Part shown: piece by piece, positions 1-8,410 of the stretch
Numbering within the stretch: the stretch's first letter is position 1
How the letters are laid out: every line of letters begins with the position of its first letter
NCBI GenBank assembly: GCA_017551675.1
Contig: JAFZLC010000047.1
Location: 82,576-146,575, forward strand
DNA: 64,000 bases
Direction of reading: 5' to 3'
From: Paludibacteraceae bacterium
GTDB lineage: Bacteria > Bacteroidota > Bacteroidia > Bacteroidales > Paludibacteraceae
Program-made: the position numbers and the translations under genes
Notes under the pieces: generated by a model
Seen by the model: only the letters and a program-made list of their open reading frames with translations
Told to the model about the DNA's origin: nothing
The model's database searches: none

Positions 1-1063
1 TTCTAAATGTTTTTTGCGTGATGATAGCTGCTATGTATTTGGATAGGGAAGCAACAGAACTCATCGCAATGGCTACAATCAGTGTATCAATACTGGTGAA
101 CACATGACGTAGGTCGATCAACATTCCCACACCAATTAGGAAGAATGGGATGAACAGTGCATTTCCAACGAAATCCAAACGGTTCATCAAAGGGGAAATC
201 TTCGGAATTCTTCGGTTGAAGGCCAATCCGACAAGGAAGGCTCCGATGATGGGTTCCAAGTCGGCCAGTTTCGCAAGATATCCTCCCAAAAAGACCATGG
301 CAAGTACAAATATGTACTGCAAAATACTGTCGTCGTGATGCTTGAAGAAACGATCCGCTATCTTGGGATATAAGAGTCCGATGATAAGTGCGAAAATAGC
401 AATGGATATGGCGAAACGAATCCAATAGCGATTGCCAATGTCTCCGTTACATAACGCTACGATAATGGCAAGAATGAGGAGGGCCAACGTTGTGGTGACC
501 ATCGTTCCGCCTATGGTAATGTTGACGGAGGAGTTTTTTGTGACACCATAACGACCAACAATAGGATAGGCAATGAGCGTGTGCGACGCATACATACTTG
601 CAATCAACAAAGACGCCAATGCGATGTAACCCTTAAGTGAGAAACCTTTGCATATAATGGTGATGGTATCCCCCGGATATATTTTTGTAAACAAGTGTTC
701 TAATAGGAAATAACTGCTGACCGTACCTAAAATCATCGGAATGGAGAAGGTGAGAATTCCAAAGAACACACTCTTCTTCATGTTCTTTTTGAAATCGGTC
801 AGGTCTATTTGCAAACCGGCTAAGAACATAATGTATAGTACTCCCACCGCTCCGAATAACTCGAAACTGACATCCCTCTTCAACAAACCTAGTCCATTCT
901 CTCCTAAAATGACACCAGAGGCTATTAATCCGATGATGTGTGGAATACGTATCTTGTCTAAAACGAGCGGAGTAATCAAAATAACAAACAATACCAATGA
1001 AAAGATCATAATTGGATCTGTTATTGGCAAGTTCGCTGCTATTTTCTCTATCATTTGCTCCAT
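1..1063 (-). CDS. CPA2-family cation/proton antiporter (Kef/NapA type), 3'-truncated
   Basis: Reading the minus strand from an ATG at 1063 gives 354 open codons that run off the window edge, so the C-terminus is missing. The protein is almost entirely hydrophobic helices. It begins MEQMIEKIAANLPI and has the family's early pattern of a helix, then IPHIIGLIASGVILGENGLG, then a helix ending LYIMFLAGLQIDL. Later it shows LEPIIGAFLVGLAFNR and FFLIGVGMLIDL, the segments that in CPA2 exchangers surround the ion-binding site. The expected role is inner-membrane Na+/H+ or K+/H+ exchange. Whether a TrkA-N or USP domain follows cannot be seen, so the Kef/NapA subtype is open. The family assignment rests on motif recognition. 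Confidence 0.85.
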   Translation of the reverse strand, partial: MEQMIEKIAANLPITDPIMIFSLVLFVILITPLVLDKIRIPHIIGLIASGVILGENGLGLLKRDVSFELFGAVGVLYIMFLAGLQIDLTDFKKNMKKSVFFGILTFSIPMILGTVSSYFLLEHLFTKIYPGDTITIICKGFSLKGYIALASLLIASMYASHTLIAYPIVGRYGVTKNSSVNITIGGTMVTTTLALLILAIIVALCNGDIGNRYWIRFAISIAIFALIIGLLYPKIADRFFKHHDDSILQYIFVLAMVFLGGYLAKLADLEPIIGAFLVGLAFNRRIPKISPLMNRLDFVGNALFIPFFLIGVGMLIDLRHVFTSIDTLIVAIAMSSVASLSKYIAAIITQKTFR

Positions 1064-1158
1064 AACTGCAAAAATAACTAATTTAGAGAATAATAAGAAT
1101 TTTTGATGGCAAAAAGTGGGGTTTTGCTCCTCCTTTTTTATGCTAATTTTCTGAGTGA

Positions 1159-1194
1159 TAAAAAAATTAAGGGACGTTTCACAACGTCCCTTAA
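1159..1194 (-). terminator. Rho-independent terminator downstream of the S9 peptidase gene
   Basis: A perfect 12-bp inverted repeat (TTAAGGGACGTT at 1167-1178, AACGTCCCTTAA at 1183-1194) has a 4-nt loop. On the minus strand it is followed by a run of seven T. It lies about 180 bp past the stop of the minus-strand S9 peptidase gene and before the antiporter gene, so it probably ends the ABC-F/S9 transcript or a short RNA of its own. The rest of the 1064-1371 gap is AT-rich. It holds a 21-codon plus-strand ORF starting at 1213 but no convincing gene. Confidence 0.7.
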
Positions 1195-1371
1195 TCAATC
1201 TAAACCTTAACTATGAAAAAATCTACCTGTTTTGTTTGCGTTACAAAGGTGCAAATTATTTCTTTCCCCACAAAATAATTTACAGATTTTTTTTAAAAAA
1301 TTATAAAAAATTCTTTTGCACATGAAATTTTATGGGGGATAGAACGTTTATTGTTCTATTGAAATTCCATT

Positions 1372-3525
1372 TTATATATACCGCCTAATTACCCCCTTCA
1401 CCTTTTCCATCAAGGCAACACGTTCTATGCCTTGAACATTATGTCCGTGTCCGGGGAATACATAATAATCTATCAGGGTACATAAATTTTTTATACTGTT
1501 GGCTTTTTTCAATAATGATAGGGTGTTTCGCCACAAAACAGTGGTGTCGCTATCGCAATGTATCAAATATAACGGGGTCTTGAGCTTGTGGATGTGCTCT
1601 TTCAAATCAAACTTCTTGTAGATTGCTTCTGTTTCAGCATTCCGAATGCCCATGTATCGCTCGGTGTACATGACCTCATACATTCGCCAGTCAACAACGG
1701 CTCCACCGGCTACGCCTATCTGGAAGGTATGACGACTGTTCAATAGCATGGAGATCGTCATATATCCACCAAAACTCCACCCGTAAATGGCCATCTTCTT
1801 TGGATTGATATGCTCCTTATACGGACTCTCCTCTATTACCCAATCTATGAATTGGTCGTAGTCGGCTATCTGCGGAACATTGATGTTCTGATATATCTTT
1901 TCTTCAAAAGCCCTACCTCTGTCTGCTGAACCATGGGGGTCGATCATAAACACAAAATATCCTTCTTGCGCCATCATCTCCTCAAAACCTTTGGTGCTAC
2001 TTCCCCAGTGGTCTTGTATGAGTCGAACGTGTGGCCCTCCGTAAATATAAAATACGACTGGGTATTTCTTCTTCTCTGTTATTTTCTTAGGTAAAACGGC
2101 CTTGTAATAGATAGGGTCATTGTCGATCGAAATGGTGCCCACCTCAACTGAATAGGGTAAGTTCTTGCGTTTGTGTGAACAATGTAATGGAATGATGTGG
2201 TTATTGAAATTCAAGTGACCTGGATTCTGCATACTTGAGTATTGATCCAGCCATAGGCCGGATTTTCTATCAATGGAATATTGATGTGTCCCTATCTCTT
2301 GAGAGATAAGCGTACTCGTTTGCGTGGTAAAGTCAAATGAATAGATGTCATTCCCGATACGGTTCCGTTGGGAACTACTATAATAAAACAAATTCTTTTT
2401 TACGACGTATACACCGTTGATATCCCAATCGCCTGAGGTGATTTGCAGCCTCTCTTTTGTTGTTAGGTCGTAACTATATAAATGGTTATGTCCTGTTGCT
2501 TGTGAAAGATATACAAACTGATGTTCGTTGATGAAATAAAACGGATATTCTGGCTCAACATAGGTAGGAGATGCCTCGTCGAATAAGAATTCTTCAAACT
2601 CTCCTGTTTCAGCCGAATATTTCTTTGCTTGGTAGTATTTCTGACTTCTCTCTAATTCGAAAAGCAGGATATGATTTGAGTCGGGCGACCATGTTATCCC
2701 CGTCAAGTAAGAGTTGTCATGACAAATGGTTTGCTGTGCCTCTTGTATAACAGGGTCTTGTTTACAGTCGATGAAAGCGACTTTTTTTGTTACTGTGTCG
2801 ATGATTCCAATTGTGACGGTTTCACTCTTCTCACCGGCAAAAGGATAGGTCACGTTTTGTTGTGCTAGATCCCCGACAGGGAAGTGAGATACCTCTCTAT
2901 CATTTGTGAGATAAAAGGCGATTTTTTGAGCGTCAGGCGACCAAAATAGCAATTTATCGATTCCAAATTCATTTCTCGATGGAAGTTCTATAGAACCTTG
3001 ATTATTTGGAATTTTAAACGTGTCAATTTTATGTCCTTCGAAATCTGATATTTCAATGCCAAAACCCGATGGATACGCAATGATTCCCTTCCTATTTATT
3101 TTATAATCTGTTTCGTAAAAATAACTAAGAATGTAGCTATGTATGATTTTCTTCCTTTTGGTATCATAAACTATTCGAATGAACTTATTGGATACAAGGA
3201 TCACTAATATGATGTTCGGTTCTGTATAGTCGACAGAACAGAACTCTGGGTAGCATAGATCATTCTGTATAGGTTGGTTAGGGTTCAAATTTGAGCCTCT
3301 TTTATATCTATATTTAGTATGAATATCTAGGTATGTCATTTCCAAGTCTTTCAACACATAGTGACGAGGATATTGAATGTTATCCTTATGATAAATACCG
3401 AATCCATCGGGAAATAGTAGGATATAGTGTTCGTGACAAAAACGGACATCTGTTGGCTTTAAATATTGATGAGCATCGTATTTGTTGCCTCCAGGAATAA
3501 GTTCATGTAAATCTATTTTTTTCAT
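1372..3525 (-). CDS. S9-family serine peptidase (prolyl oligopeptidase / DPP IV-like), apparently cytoplasmic
   Basis: 717 residues. The N-terminal ~460 residues match a DPP IV-type beta-propeller and start with LHELIPGGNKY, a pattern seen near the mature N-terminus of Bacteroidales DPP IV-like enzymes. The C-terminal ~230 residues are an alpha/beta hydrolase. It has GWSFGGYM with the nucleophile at about Ser584, HCDSDTTV with the acid at about Asp660, and FPGHGHNV with the base at about His695, so the triad looks intact. The usual role is removal of dipeptides or cleavage after proline in short peptides. No signal peptide is present, and the gene upstream ends only 12 bp before this ATG, which leaves no room for one. 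Exported relatives carry one, so this copy should act inside the cell. It is likely cotranscribed with the ABC-F gene. Confidence 0.88.
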   Translation of the reverse strand: MKKIDLHELIPGGNKYDAHQYLKPTDVRFCHEHYILLFPDGFGIYHKDNIQYPRHYVLKDLEMTYLDIHTKYRYKRGSNLNPNQPIQNDLCYPEFCSVDYTEPNIILVILVSNKFIRIVYDTKRKKIIHSYILSYFYETDYKINRKGIIAYPSGFGIEISDFEGHKIDTFKIPNNQGSIELPSRNEFGIDKLLFWSPDAQKIAFYLTNDREVSHFPVGDLAQQNVTYPFAGEKSETVTIGIIDTVTKKVAFIDCKQDPVIQEAQQTICHDNSYLTGITWSPDSNHILLFELERSQKYYQAKKYSAETGEFEEFLFDEASPTYVEPEYPFYFINEHQFVYLSQATGHNHLYSYDLTTKERLQITSGDWDINGVYVVKKNLFYYSSSQRNRIGNDIYSFDFTTQTSTLISQEIGTHQYSIDRKSGLWLDQYSSMQNPGHLNFNNHIIPLHCSHKRKNLPYSVEVGTISIDNDPIYYKAVLPKKITEKKKYPVVFYIYGGPHVRLIQDHWGSSTKGFEEMMAQEGYFVFMIDPHGSADRGRAFEEKIYQNINVPQIADYDQFIDWVIEESPYKEHINPKKMAIYGWSFGGYMTISMLLNSRHTFQIGVAGGAVVDWRMYEVMYTERYMGIRNAETEAIYKKFDLKEHIHKLKTPLYLIHCDSDTTVLWRNTLSLLKKANSIKNLCTLIDYYVFPGHGHNVQGIERVALMEKVKGVIRRYI

Positions 3526-3537
3526 TGTATTGTTGTT

Positions 3538-5310
3538 TTATGCCAGTTCACTCAATTCCAACCATCGCATCTCTTTCTCTTCCAGTTGCGCTATCACCTC
3601 ACCTATTCGGTTGGATTTTTGAAGTAGTTCGTCGCCTTGCAGCGCACCAGAAGAAAGAACTTCCTCAAGAGTTTTCTTTTCCTCCTCCAGTTGTGCTATC
3701 TCGGTGGTCAAGTCCTCGAACTCTTTTTTCTCCTTGAAACTCATTTTGCGAGGCCTTTCCTTCTCTGGTTTCTCGGTGGAAACGTTATTTTTTGGTTTTG
3801 GTTGAGTCTCTTTCTCTTGTTGTTCGAAATAGGCTTTCATCTCTCTCCATTCGCGGTAGCTGGTGTAGTTGCCAGGGAAATCCTGAATGACAGCATTCCC
3901 ATGAAAGACAAACAGGTGATCCACCACCTTATCCATGAAATAACGGTCGTGCGAGATGACAATGACGCACCCTTTAAACGACTGCAGGTACTCTTCCAAC
4001 ACGTTCAGAGTGACGATATCCAGGTCGTTGGTCGGCTCGTCGAGCACCAGGAAGTTCGGACTTTTCATCAATACCGTACAGAGGTAGAGTCGTCTGCGTT
4101 CGCCTCCACTCAGTTTAGCGATATATTTCTGTTGGGTTTCGGGTGTAAATAGGAAATATTGCAGGAATTGGGAAGCACTCAGTTTACGTCCGTCTCCCAA
4201 GTGAATCATCTCAGCATGTTGCTTCACGGCATCGATCACCTTCATGCCATCGTCAAACTTCATTCCCGTCTGACTATAATAACCAAAACGAACGGTTTCA
4301 CCGATGTCAAAGCTACCACTGTCTGGCTTTTCTTCCCCAACCAGCATCTTGACAAAAGTGGATTTTCCAGTTCCATTGTTTCCGACGATACCTAGTTTCT
4401 CGTACCGACTGAAATTGTAGTAGAAGTTGTCCAGTATTTTGAGGTCGCCATAACTCTTAGAGACATATTGAGCCTCGAATATCTTGCTTCCGATGTAGCT
4501 TGCCTTCACGTCCAATTGTACGTTGCCAGTCTCCCGACGAGCCTTCACCTTCTTCTCCAATTCATGGAAGGCATCGATTCTATATTGTGCCTTTCCTGCA
4601 CGAGCCTGCGGTTGTCGTCTCATCCAATCCAGCTCTTTCCTGAATAGATTATTGGCACGGGCAAGTTCGGCGTTTTGCACATCTTGGCGCTCCTGTTTTT
4701 TCTCGAGGAAGTAGGAGTAGTTTCCTTTATATGAGAAGATTTGTTCCTGATCCAATTCGAGAATGTCACTGCAAACACGGTCGAGAAAATACCTGTCGTG
4801 TGTGACCATCAGGAGGGCCATACGTGATTTTCGCAGGTAATCCTCCAACCATTCCACCATGTCGAGGTCGAGGTGGTTGGTAGGCTCGTCGAGGATGAGC
4901 AGTTCGGGCTGTGATGCCAAGACCTGAGCCAAGGCGATACGCTTCACCTGTCCACCAGAGAGCACCTCCGTTTTCACGTTTAAATCGGTGATTTTTAATT
5001 TACCGAGCATTTGCTTCATCTGAATCTCATGCTCCGATTCAGTGCATATCTGAAGGATGGTCTTCCCAGCATCAAATTTAGGATCCTGAGGAAGAATGCC
5101 GACGCGGATATCATTTCGGAAGGTTATCTTCCCCTCGTCGTACGACTCTTTCCCTGCTATGATGTTAAGCAACGTGGATTTTCCTGCTCCATTTCGAGCG
5201 ATAAGGGCTACGCGTTGCCCTTCGAAGAGTCCGAATGAAATACCCTTGAAAAGAAAGTTATCGCCGAATGACTTTGTTAGGTTCTCTACCTGTAGGTAAT
5301 GAAGTGCCAT
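3538..5310 (-). CDS. ABC-F family ATPase (Uup/EttA-like)
   Basis: 590 residues from the ATG at 5310; an in-frame TTG nine codons upstream lies inside the promoter -7 box and is rejected. Two ABC domains lie in tandem without membrane segments. Domain 1 has ARNGAGKST, LSGGQVKR and LLILDEPTNHLD. Domain 2 has GNNGTGKST, LSGGERRR and LVLDEPTNDLD. The linker between them carries the basic RRQPQARAGKAQ stretch typical of Uup-like ABC-F proteins. A charged coiled coil (about residues 510-590) closes the protein, as in Uup. ABC-F proteins act on ribosomes or, for Uup, in translation or replication-linked processes; which applies here is not evident. The first Walker A has Ala where Gly is usual, a mild oddity. 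The S9 peptidase gene follows after 12 bp. Confidence 0.9.
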   Translation of the reverse strand: MALHYLQVENLTKSFGDNFLFKGISFGLFEGQRVALIARNGAGKSTLLNIIAGKESYDEGKITFRNDIRVGILPQDPKFDAGKTILQICTESEHEIQMKQMLGKLKITDLNVKTEVLSGGQVKRIALAQVLASQPELLILDEPTNHLDLDMVEWLEDYLRKSRMALLMVTHDRYFLDRVCSDILELDQEQIFSYKGNYSYFLEKKQERQDVQNAELARANNLFRKELDWMRRQPQARAGKAQYRIDAFHELEKKVKARRETGNVQLDVKASYIGSKIFEAQYVSKSYGDLKILDNFYYNFSRYEKLGIVGNNGTGKSTFVKMLVGEEKPDSGSFDIGETVRFGYYSQTGMKFDDGMKVIDAVKQHAEMIHLGDGRKLSASQFLQYFLFTPETQQKYIAKLSGGERRRLYLCTVLMKSPNFLVLDEPTNDLDIVTLNVLEEYLQSFKGCVIVISHDRYFMDKVVDHLFVFHGNAVIQDFPGNYTSYREWREMKAYFEQQEKETQPKPKNNVSTEKPEKERPRKMSFKEKKEFEDLTTEIAQLEEEKKTLEEVLSSGALQGDELLQKSNRIGEVIAQLEEKEMRWLELSELA

Positions 5311-5334
5311 ATTATTAATTATCTTCTTTTTTTG

Positions 5335-5366
5335 CAAAGATAAGCATAATCAGAAACCCCACGAAA
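5335..5366 (-). promoter_or_regulatory. Bacteroidota-type promoter for the ABC-F gene
   Basis: On the minus strand, TATCTTTG (5335-5342) matches the -7 consensus TAnnTTTG. A TTTC (5363-5366) sits 20 bp upstream in place of the -33 TTTG. The -7 box ends 25 bp before the ATG at 5310, giving a short leader. Confidence 0.6.
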
Positions 5367-5391
5367 TGAATTTTGTAGAGACAATGTGCAA

Positions 5392-5415
5392 AGAGACGAT
5401 GTACACATCGTCTCT
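5392..5415. repeat. Palindrome AGAGACGATGT...ACATCGTCTCT, shared with the gyrB terminator
   Basis: Perfect 11-bp arms with a 2-nt loop. Nearly the same palindrome occurs at 17789-17814 after gyrB, where a T-run makes it a terminator. Here no T-run follows on either strand. A second partial copy of the left end, GTAGAGACAATGTGC, lies just before it. It looks like a dispersed palindromic repeat rather than a gene-specific site. Confidence 0.5.
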
Positions 5416-5464
5416 ACTTTGCGTTTCTACAGATTGACAGACAACCAGCAAGATACCGAAAGAA

Positions 5465-5539
5465 ATCAAGGGAAACCGAAACGTTCGTCAACCCATAATT
5501 CATATTTTTAATTTAAAATGGCGAATCAATAAACTCACC
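5465..5539 (-). other. Third, divergent copy of the sufB-leader RNA-like motif
   Basis: On the minus strand this stretch reads GGTGAGT, a loop, ATTCGCC, an AT-rich spacer, then GGGTTGACGAACGTTTCGG. The sufB leader reads GGTGAAT, a loop, ATTCACC, spacer, GGGTTGATAGACGTTTCGG. The order and spacing are the same and the first hairpin keeps its pairing through a wobble. It lies about 150 bp upstream of the ABC-F gene, before that gene's own promoter. The 3' half of the motif is not clear here. The remaining part of the 5311-5904 gap is AT-rich and without a gene. Confidence 0.4.
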
Positions 5540-5863
5540 TTAAAAGAAGCCACCTTTATTTGTTGTTTTGATAATAAATTTACTGAAATAAACTTTTAGA
5601 ATTCAGTTTTATTCTTTGATGGGAAAAGAGGAATAGAAAAAAGATGAAGAATCTTCGTTTCAATTATATGTTTATTTGTTTCATTCTGTGAATCATAGCG
5701 TATCTAATTGATTTATATGTGAAATCATTTTATAAATTTGCATCGTGTATAATTATAAAATTGTTGTGAAAAAATGACTTAAAGTGAGATGTGAAGGTTG
5801 TGATGTTGGGGGATGGCACAAACTTACATTTTTCGGGTTGTTTATAGAAAATCACACTGGCAA

Positions 5864-5871
5864 TAAATTTG
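5864..5871 (+). promoter_or_regulatory. Candidate -7 box for the membrane-bound AraC-type regulator
   Basis: TAAATTTG matches TAnnTTTG and ends 33 bp before the ATG at 5905. A second match, TAAATTTG at 5733-5740, lies further upstream. Neither has a clear -33 TTTG, so which one is used is uncertain. Confidence 0.4.
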
Positions 5872-5904
5872 GGATAGGCTCATTTTGGTTTAATTCATTA
5901 AAAA

Positions 5905-7137
5905 ATGAAAAAAAGGTTTTTGTGTATTACGTTATTGTTTGCTTTTTATAACGTTAACAATGTTTCGTGCGAAATTATTCTGGGGAACGAGAAGTATTTT
6001 AAAAATGAATTTTTCTGCAAAGTTAATCGTTATCTAAAGCAGTTGGCAGCAGGAAGTAAGCGTGATGGTCTTTTGTCTAACAGGCGAATTTTTGAAAAAC
6101 CATCTAGTGGTAAATGGTGTGAGAGTAGTGTGGGGAGCGCTCTTTTCTCATCAAGTGCTAACATTGTAAATATGGATGACAGCACGGATAATCAGATTAA
6201 TTCGAATGTGCTAGATCAGGAGGAATATTTCCCGTTGGAAATTGAAAAATTTTTCACCTATTCATCGACGACGGATCGATTAAAGTCAACATCACAATTG
6301 GTAAAATGGGGTGATACGATTTATATAAATCGTCATCATAAAATAGTATCGTTACAGTTTAAAAATCTTGAAAAAAAGTGCCGTTGTTACTACGCTTTCG
6401 GAGATGAGAATGCCAAGTGGCAAGTCATGGATAATCTATATCTGGTTTTACTTACTGATATATCTTTGGGGACTTCTCATTTAAGGGTCAAGGTGGCTGG
6501 TGACACGGGTATTTGCCAGCAGGAAATCTGCATTATACGTATACCAGCGTGGTGGGAGTCAGATTCCTTTAAAATCTTCTGTACAATAATAATTTTATCG
6601 CTTTTATCGGTGATTTTTATTCTTCTCAGGAAACGACGTAAGCAAAGGAATGGGGTCGAAGAAGAGTCAGTCTCGTTGTCGGTGGAGACGAAAGAAGAGG
6701 AATCATCCATGGAGATGGAAGATGTGCAGGTATTGTTTAAGAGAATTGAAAAATTGGTGGAGGATTTACCAGCTGATGAAATGGGTGATTCTTTCGATAA
6801 AAAGGTAAAAAAATGTTTGAATGATAATATTTCGAACGAAGATCTTACAGTTGAGAAACTGGGTCAGATGTTAGGCTATAGTCGTGTGCAACTTTTTCGC
6901 AAAATCAAAGAAAGGTATAATTTATCTCCTTCGGAATATATTCGTAAATACCGTTTAGCGTATGCGTTAAAGTTACTTCTGCAAGAAGAACTTCGTGTCT
7001 CTGAGGTCTCCTTCAGATGTGGATTCCCTGATCCTAATCGGTTCTCGAAACATTTCTCTAAAGAATTTGGATTTCCGCCATCTGCTGCAAGAGAACATAT
7101 GTCTGATATATTTCATGGGGTGGAGACTATGAATTAA
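5905..7137 (+). CDS. Membrane-anchored AraC/XylS-type regulator with periplasmic Y_Y_Y-like domain
   Basis: 410 residues. Residues 1-22 are a signal-peptide-like hydrophobic start. Residues about 140-213 look like the Y_Y_Y (triple-tyrosine) sensor domain that ends the periplasmic part of hybrid two-component systems. A transmembrane helix (about 223-241) is followed by a basic stop-transfer (RKRRKQR). A charged cytoplasmic linker leads to a two-HTH AraC domain (about 305-405, with LTVEKLGQMLGYSRVQLFRK and EVSFRCGFPDPNRFSKHF). The long beta-propeller and the histidine kinase/receiver modules of a true hybrid system are absent, so it resembles one cut down to sensor end, anchor and DNA-binding output. 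It stands alone with no polysaccharide locus beside it, so its target is unknown. The palindrome array begins three bases after its stop codon. Confidence 0.8.
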   Translation: MKKRFLCITLLFAFYNVNNVSCEIILGNEKYFKNEFFCKVNRYLKQLAAGSKRDGLLSNRRIFEKPSSGKWCESSVGSALFSSSANIVNMDDSTDNQINSNVLDQEEYFPLEIEKFFTYSSTTDRLKSTSQLVKWGDTIYINRHHKIVSLQFKNLEKKCRCYYAFGDENAKWQVMDNLYLVLLTDISLGTSHLRVKVAGDTGICQQEICIIRIPAWWESDSFKIFCTIIILSLLSVIFILLRKRRKQRNGVEEESVSLSVETKEEESSMEMEDVQVLFKRIEKLVEDLPADEMGDSFDKKVKKCLNDNISNEDLTVEKLGQMLGYSRVQLFRKIKERYNLSPSEYIRKYRLAYALKLLLQEELRVSEVSFRCGFPDPNRFSKHFSKEFGFPPSAAREHMSDIFHGVETMN

Positions 7138-7140
7138 GAG

Positions 7141-7410
7141 TTCACGTAACCCCGTGCCCTTTGCTATTAAGAGAGAGCCCCTACGGGGCATATGGTTATA
7201 CACAAGGCCTTCTTGGTCTAAATGATTGTATATGGTTAAATTACGTGTATCGCACATAAAAAACATGACACGTTCTCCATCGGGTCTTCCTGCGTAATAA
7301 TGCATGTAGCACATAACGTGCAGGTTGCATTGCCCCGTAGGGGCTTTCTCTTAATAGAACCATGCGTAATACGGTCGCGATGCATTGCCCCGTTAGGGGC
7401 TTTCTATTAA
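7141..7410 (+). repeat. Palindrome cassette A (palindrome a missing; ~130-bp insert)
   Basis: It contains palindromes b (7177-7189), c (7332-7344) and d (7387-7400). It starts within the sequence that normally follows palindrome a (TTCACGTAACCCC), right after the regulator's stop codon, so its left end is missing. A stretch of about 130 bp between b and c is absent from cassettes C, D and E but almost identical in B. Confidence 0.75.
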
Positions 7411-7740
7411 CATGAGGGGCATGAGATGGGATGATGATGTCGATAGGAAACCCCTAGCGGGGTATATGTTCACGTAAAATATGCCCTTTGCTATTAAGAG
7501 ATAGCCCCTACGGGGCATATGGTTATACACAAGGCCTTCTTGGTCTAAATGATTGTATATGGTTAAATTACGTGTATCGTACATAAAAAACATGACACGT
7601 TCTCCATCGGGTCTTCTTGCGTTATAATGCATGTAGCACATAACGTGCATGTTGCATTGCCCCGTTAGGGGCTTTCTCTTAATAGAAATATGCGCGTACC
7701 GACACGATACAATGCCCCGTAGGGGCTTTCTATAATTAAT
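7411..7740 (+). repeat. Palindrome cassette B (complete, with ~130-bp insert)
   Basis: Palindromes a (7450-7463), b (7504-7516), c (7659-7672) and d (7714-7726). It is preceded by GGGCATGAGATGGGATGATG, a near copy of the transposase gene's last codons. The insert between b and c matches the one in cassette A apart from a few substitutions, so A and B arose by a duplication of about 330 bp. Confidence 0.75.
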
Positions 7741-7757
7741 TTTAAATCAAACGAAAA

Positions 7758-8219
7758 ATGGCAAATACATATAATCAAATATACATACATCTTGTTTTTG
7801 CGGTAAAATACCGTGATGCTGTAATCTCCCAATCATGGCGTCAGGAACTTTATAAATACATAACCGGATTAATCGGAAACAGGGGCCACAAGGTGTATGC
7901 GATAGGTGGCATGAGTGACCACATCCATATTTTGATAAGCTTGTCACCCAAACAATCCATTTCAGAATTGGTGTTGGAAATAAAAAGAGCATCGACGTTG
8001 TGGATTAAGGAGAGGGGATATGTGAAGTGTCAATTTGCATGGCAAGAAGGATTTGGAGCCTTCTCGTATGGCATGTCACAGATTGATAATGTTGTGAGGT
8101 ATATTCAAAACCAGGAAATCCATCATGCAAAGCGGTCGTTTAGGAATGAATATGTTTCTTTTTTGGAATTGTTCAATGTCGAATACAATGAGAAATATAT
8201 ATTTCATGAGATGGAATGA
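7758..8219 (+). CDS. IS200/RAYT-like Y1 single-strand transposase (TnpA)
   Basis: 153 residues, full length for an IS200/IS605-type TnpA. The HUH motif is HIH at residues 55-57 (SDHIHIL) and the catalytic tyrosine is about Tyr115 in VVRYIQNQE, with Gln119 and His122-123 nearby. The WQEGFGAFSY block is typical of this family in Bacteroidota. Such enzymes cut and rejoin single-stranded DNA at hairpins. There is no TnpB/IscB partner. The gene lies between cassettes of G/C palindromes, the setting seen for REP-associated transposases. Its last codons (CATGAGATGGAATGA, 8205-8219) recur in the spacers before cassettes B and D. All key residues are present, so it is probably active or recently so. 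Confidence 0.9.
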   Translation: MANTYNQIYIHLVFAVKYRDAVISQSWRQELYKYITGLIGNRGHKVYAIGGMSDHIHILISLSPKQSISELVLEIKRASTLWIKERGYVKCQFAWQEGFGAFSYGMSQIDNVVRYIQNQEIHHAKRSFRNEYVSFLELFNVEYNEKYIFHEME

Positions 8220-8410
8220 TGTTGGCGATAGAAAACCCCTAGCGGGGTATATGTTCATGTAACCCCGTGCCCTTTGCTATTAAGAGAGAGCCCCTACGGG
8301 GCATATGGTTGTGACGTGCATGTAGCATTGCCCCGTTAGGGGCTTTCTCTTAATAGAAACATGCGCGTATCGACACGATACAATGCCCCGTAGGGGCTTT
8401 CTATTAACAT
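8220..8410 (+). repeat. Palindrome cassette C
   Basis: Complete and compact: a (8235-8248), b (8290-8302), c (8330-8343), d (8385-8397). It begins directly after the transposase stop codon, so palindrome a is the element's 3' hairpin. Confidence 0.75.

Noticed and set aside
3637-4152. Plus-strand ORFs opposite the ABC-F gene
   Set aside because: They mirror conserved ATPase motifs on the other strand and have no protein features of their own.
5311-5337. Nine-codon N-terminal extension of the ABC-F protein from a TTG
   Set aside because: The TTG lies within the -7 box TATCTTTG and would be at or upstream of the transcription start; the ATG at 5310 matches the family N-terminus.
6973-7314. 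Minus-strand ORF over the regulator end and cassette A (and its relative at 7393-7650)
   Set aside because: The two ORFs resemble each other only because they cross the duplicated cassette sequence; they run antisense to the regulator gene or through palindromes and show no protein features.
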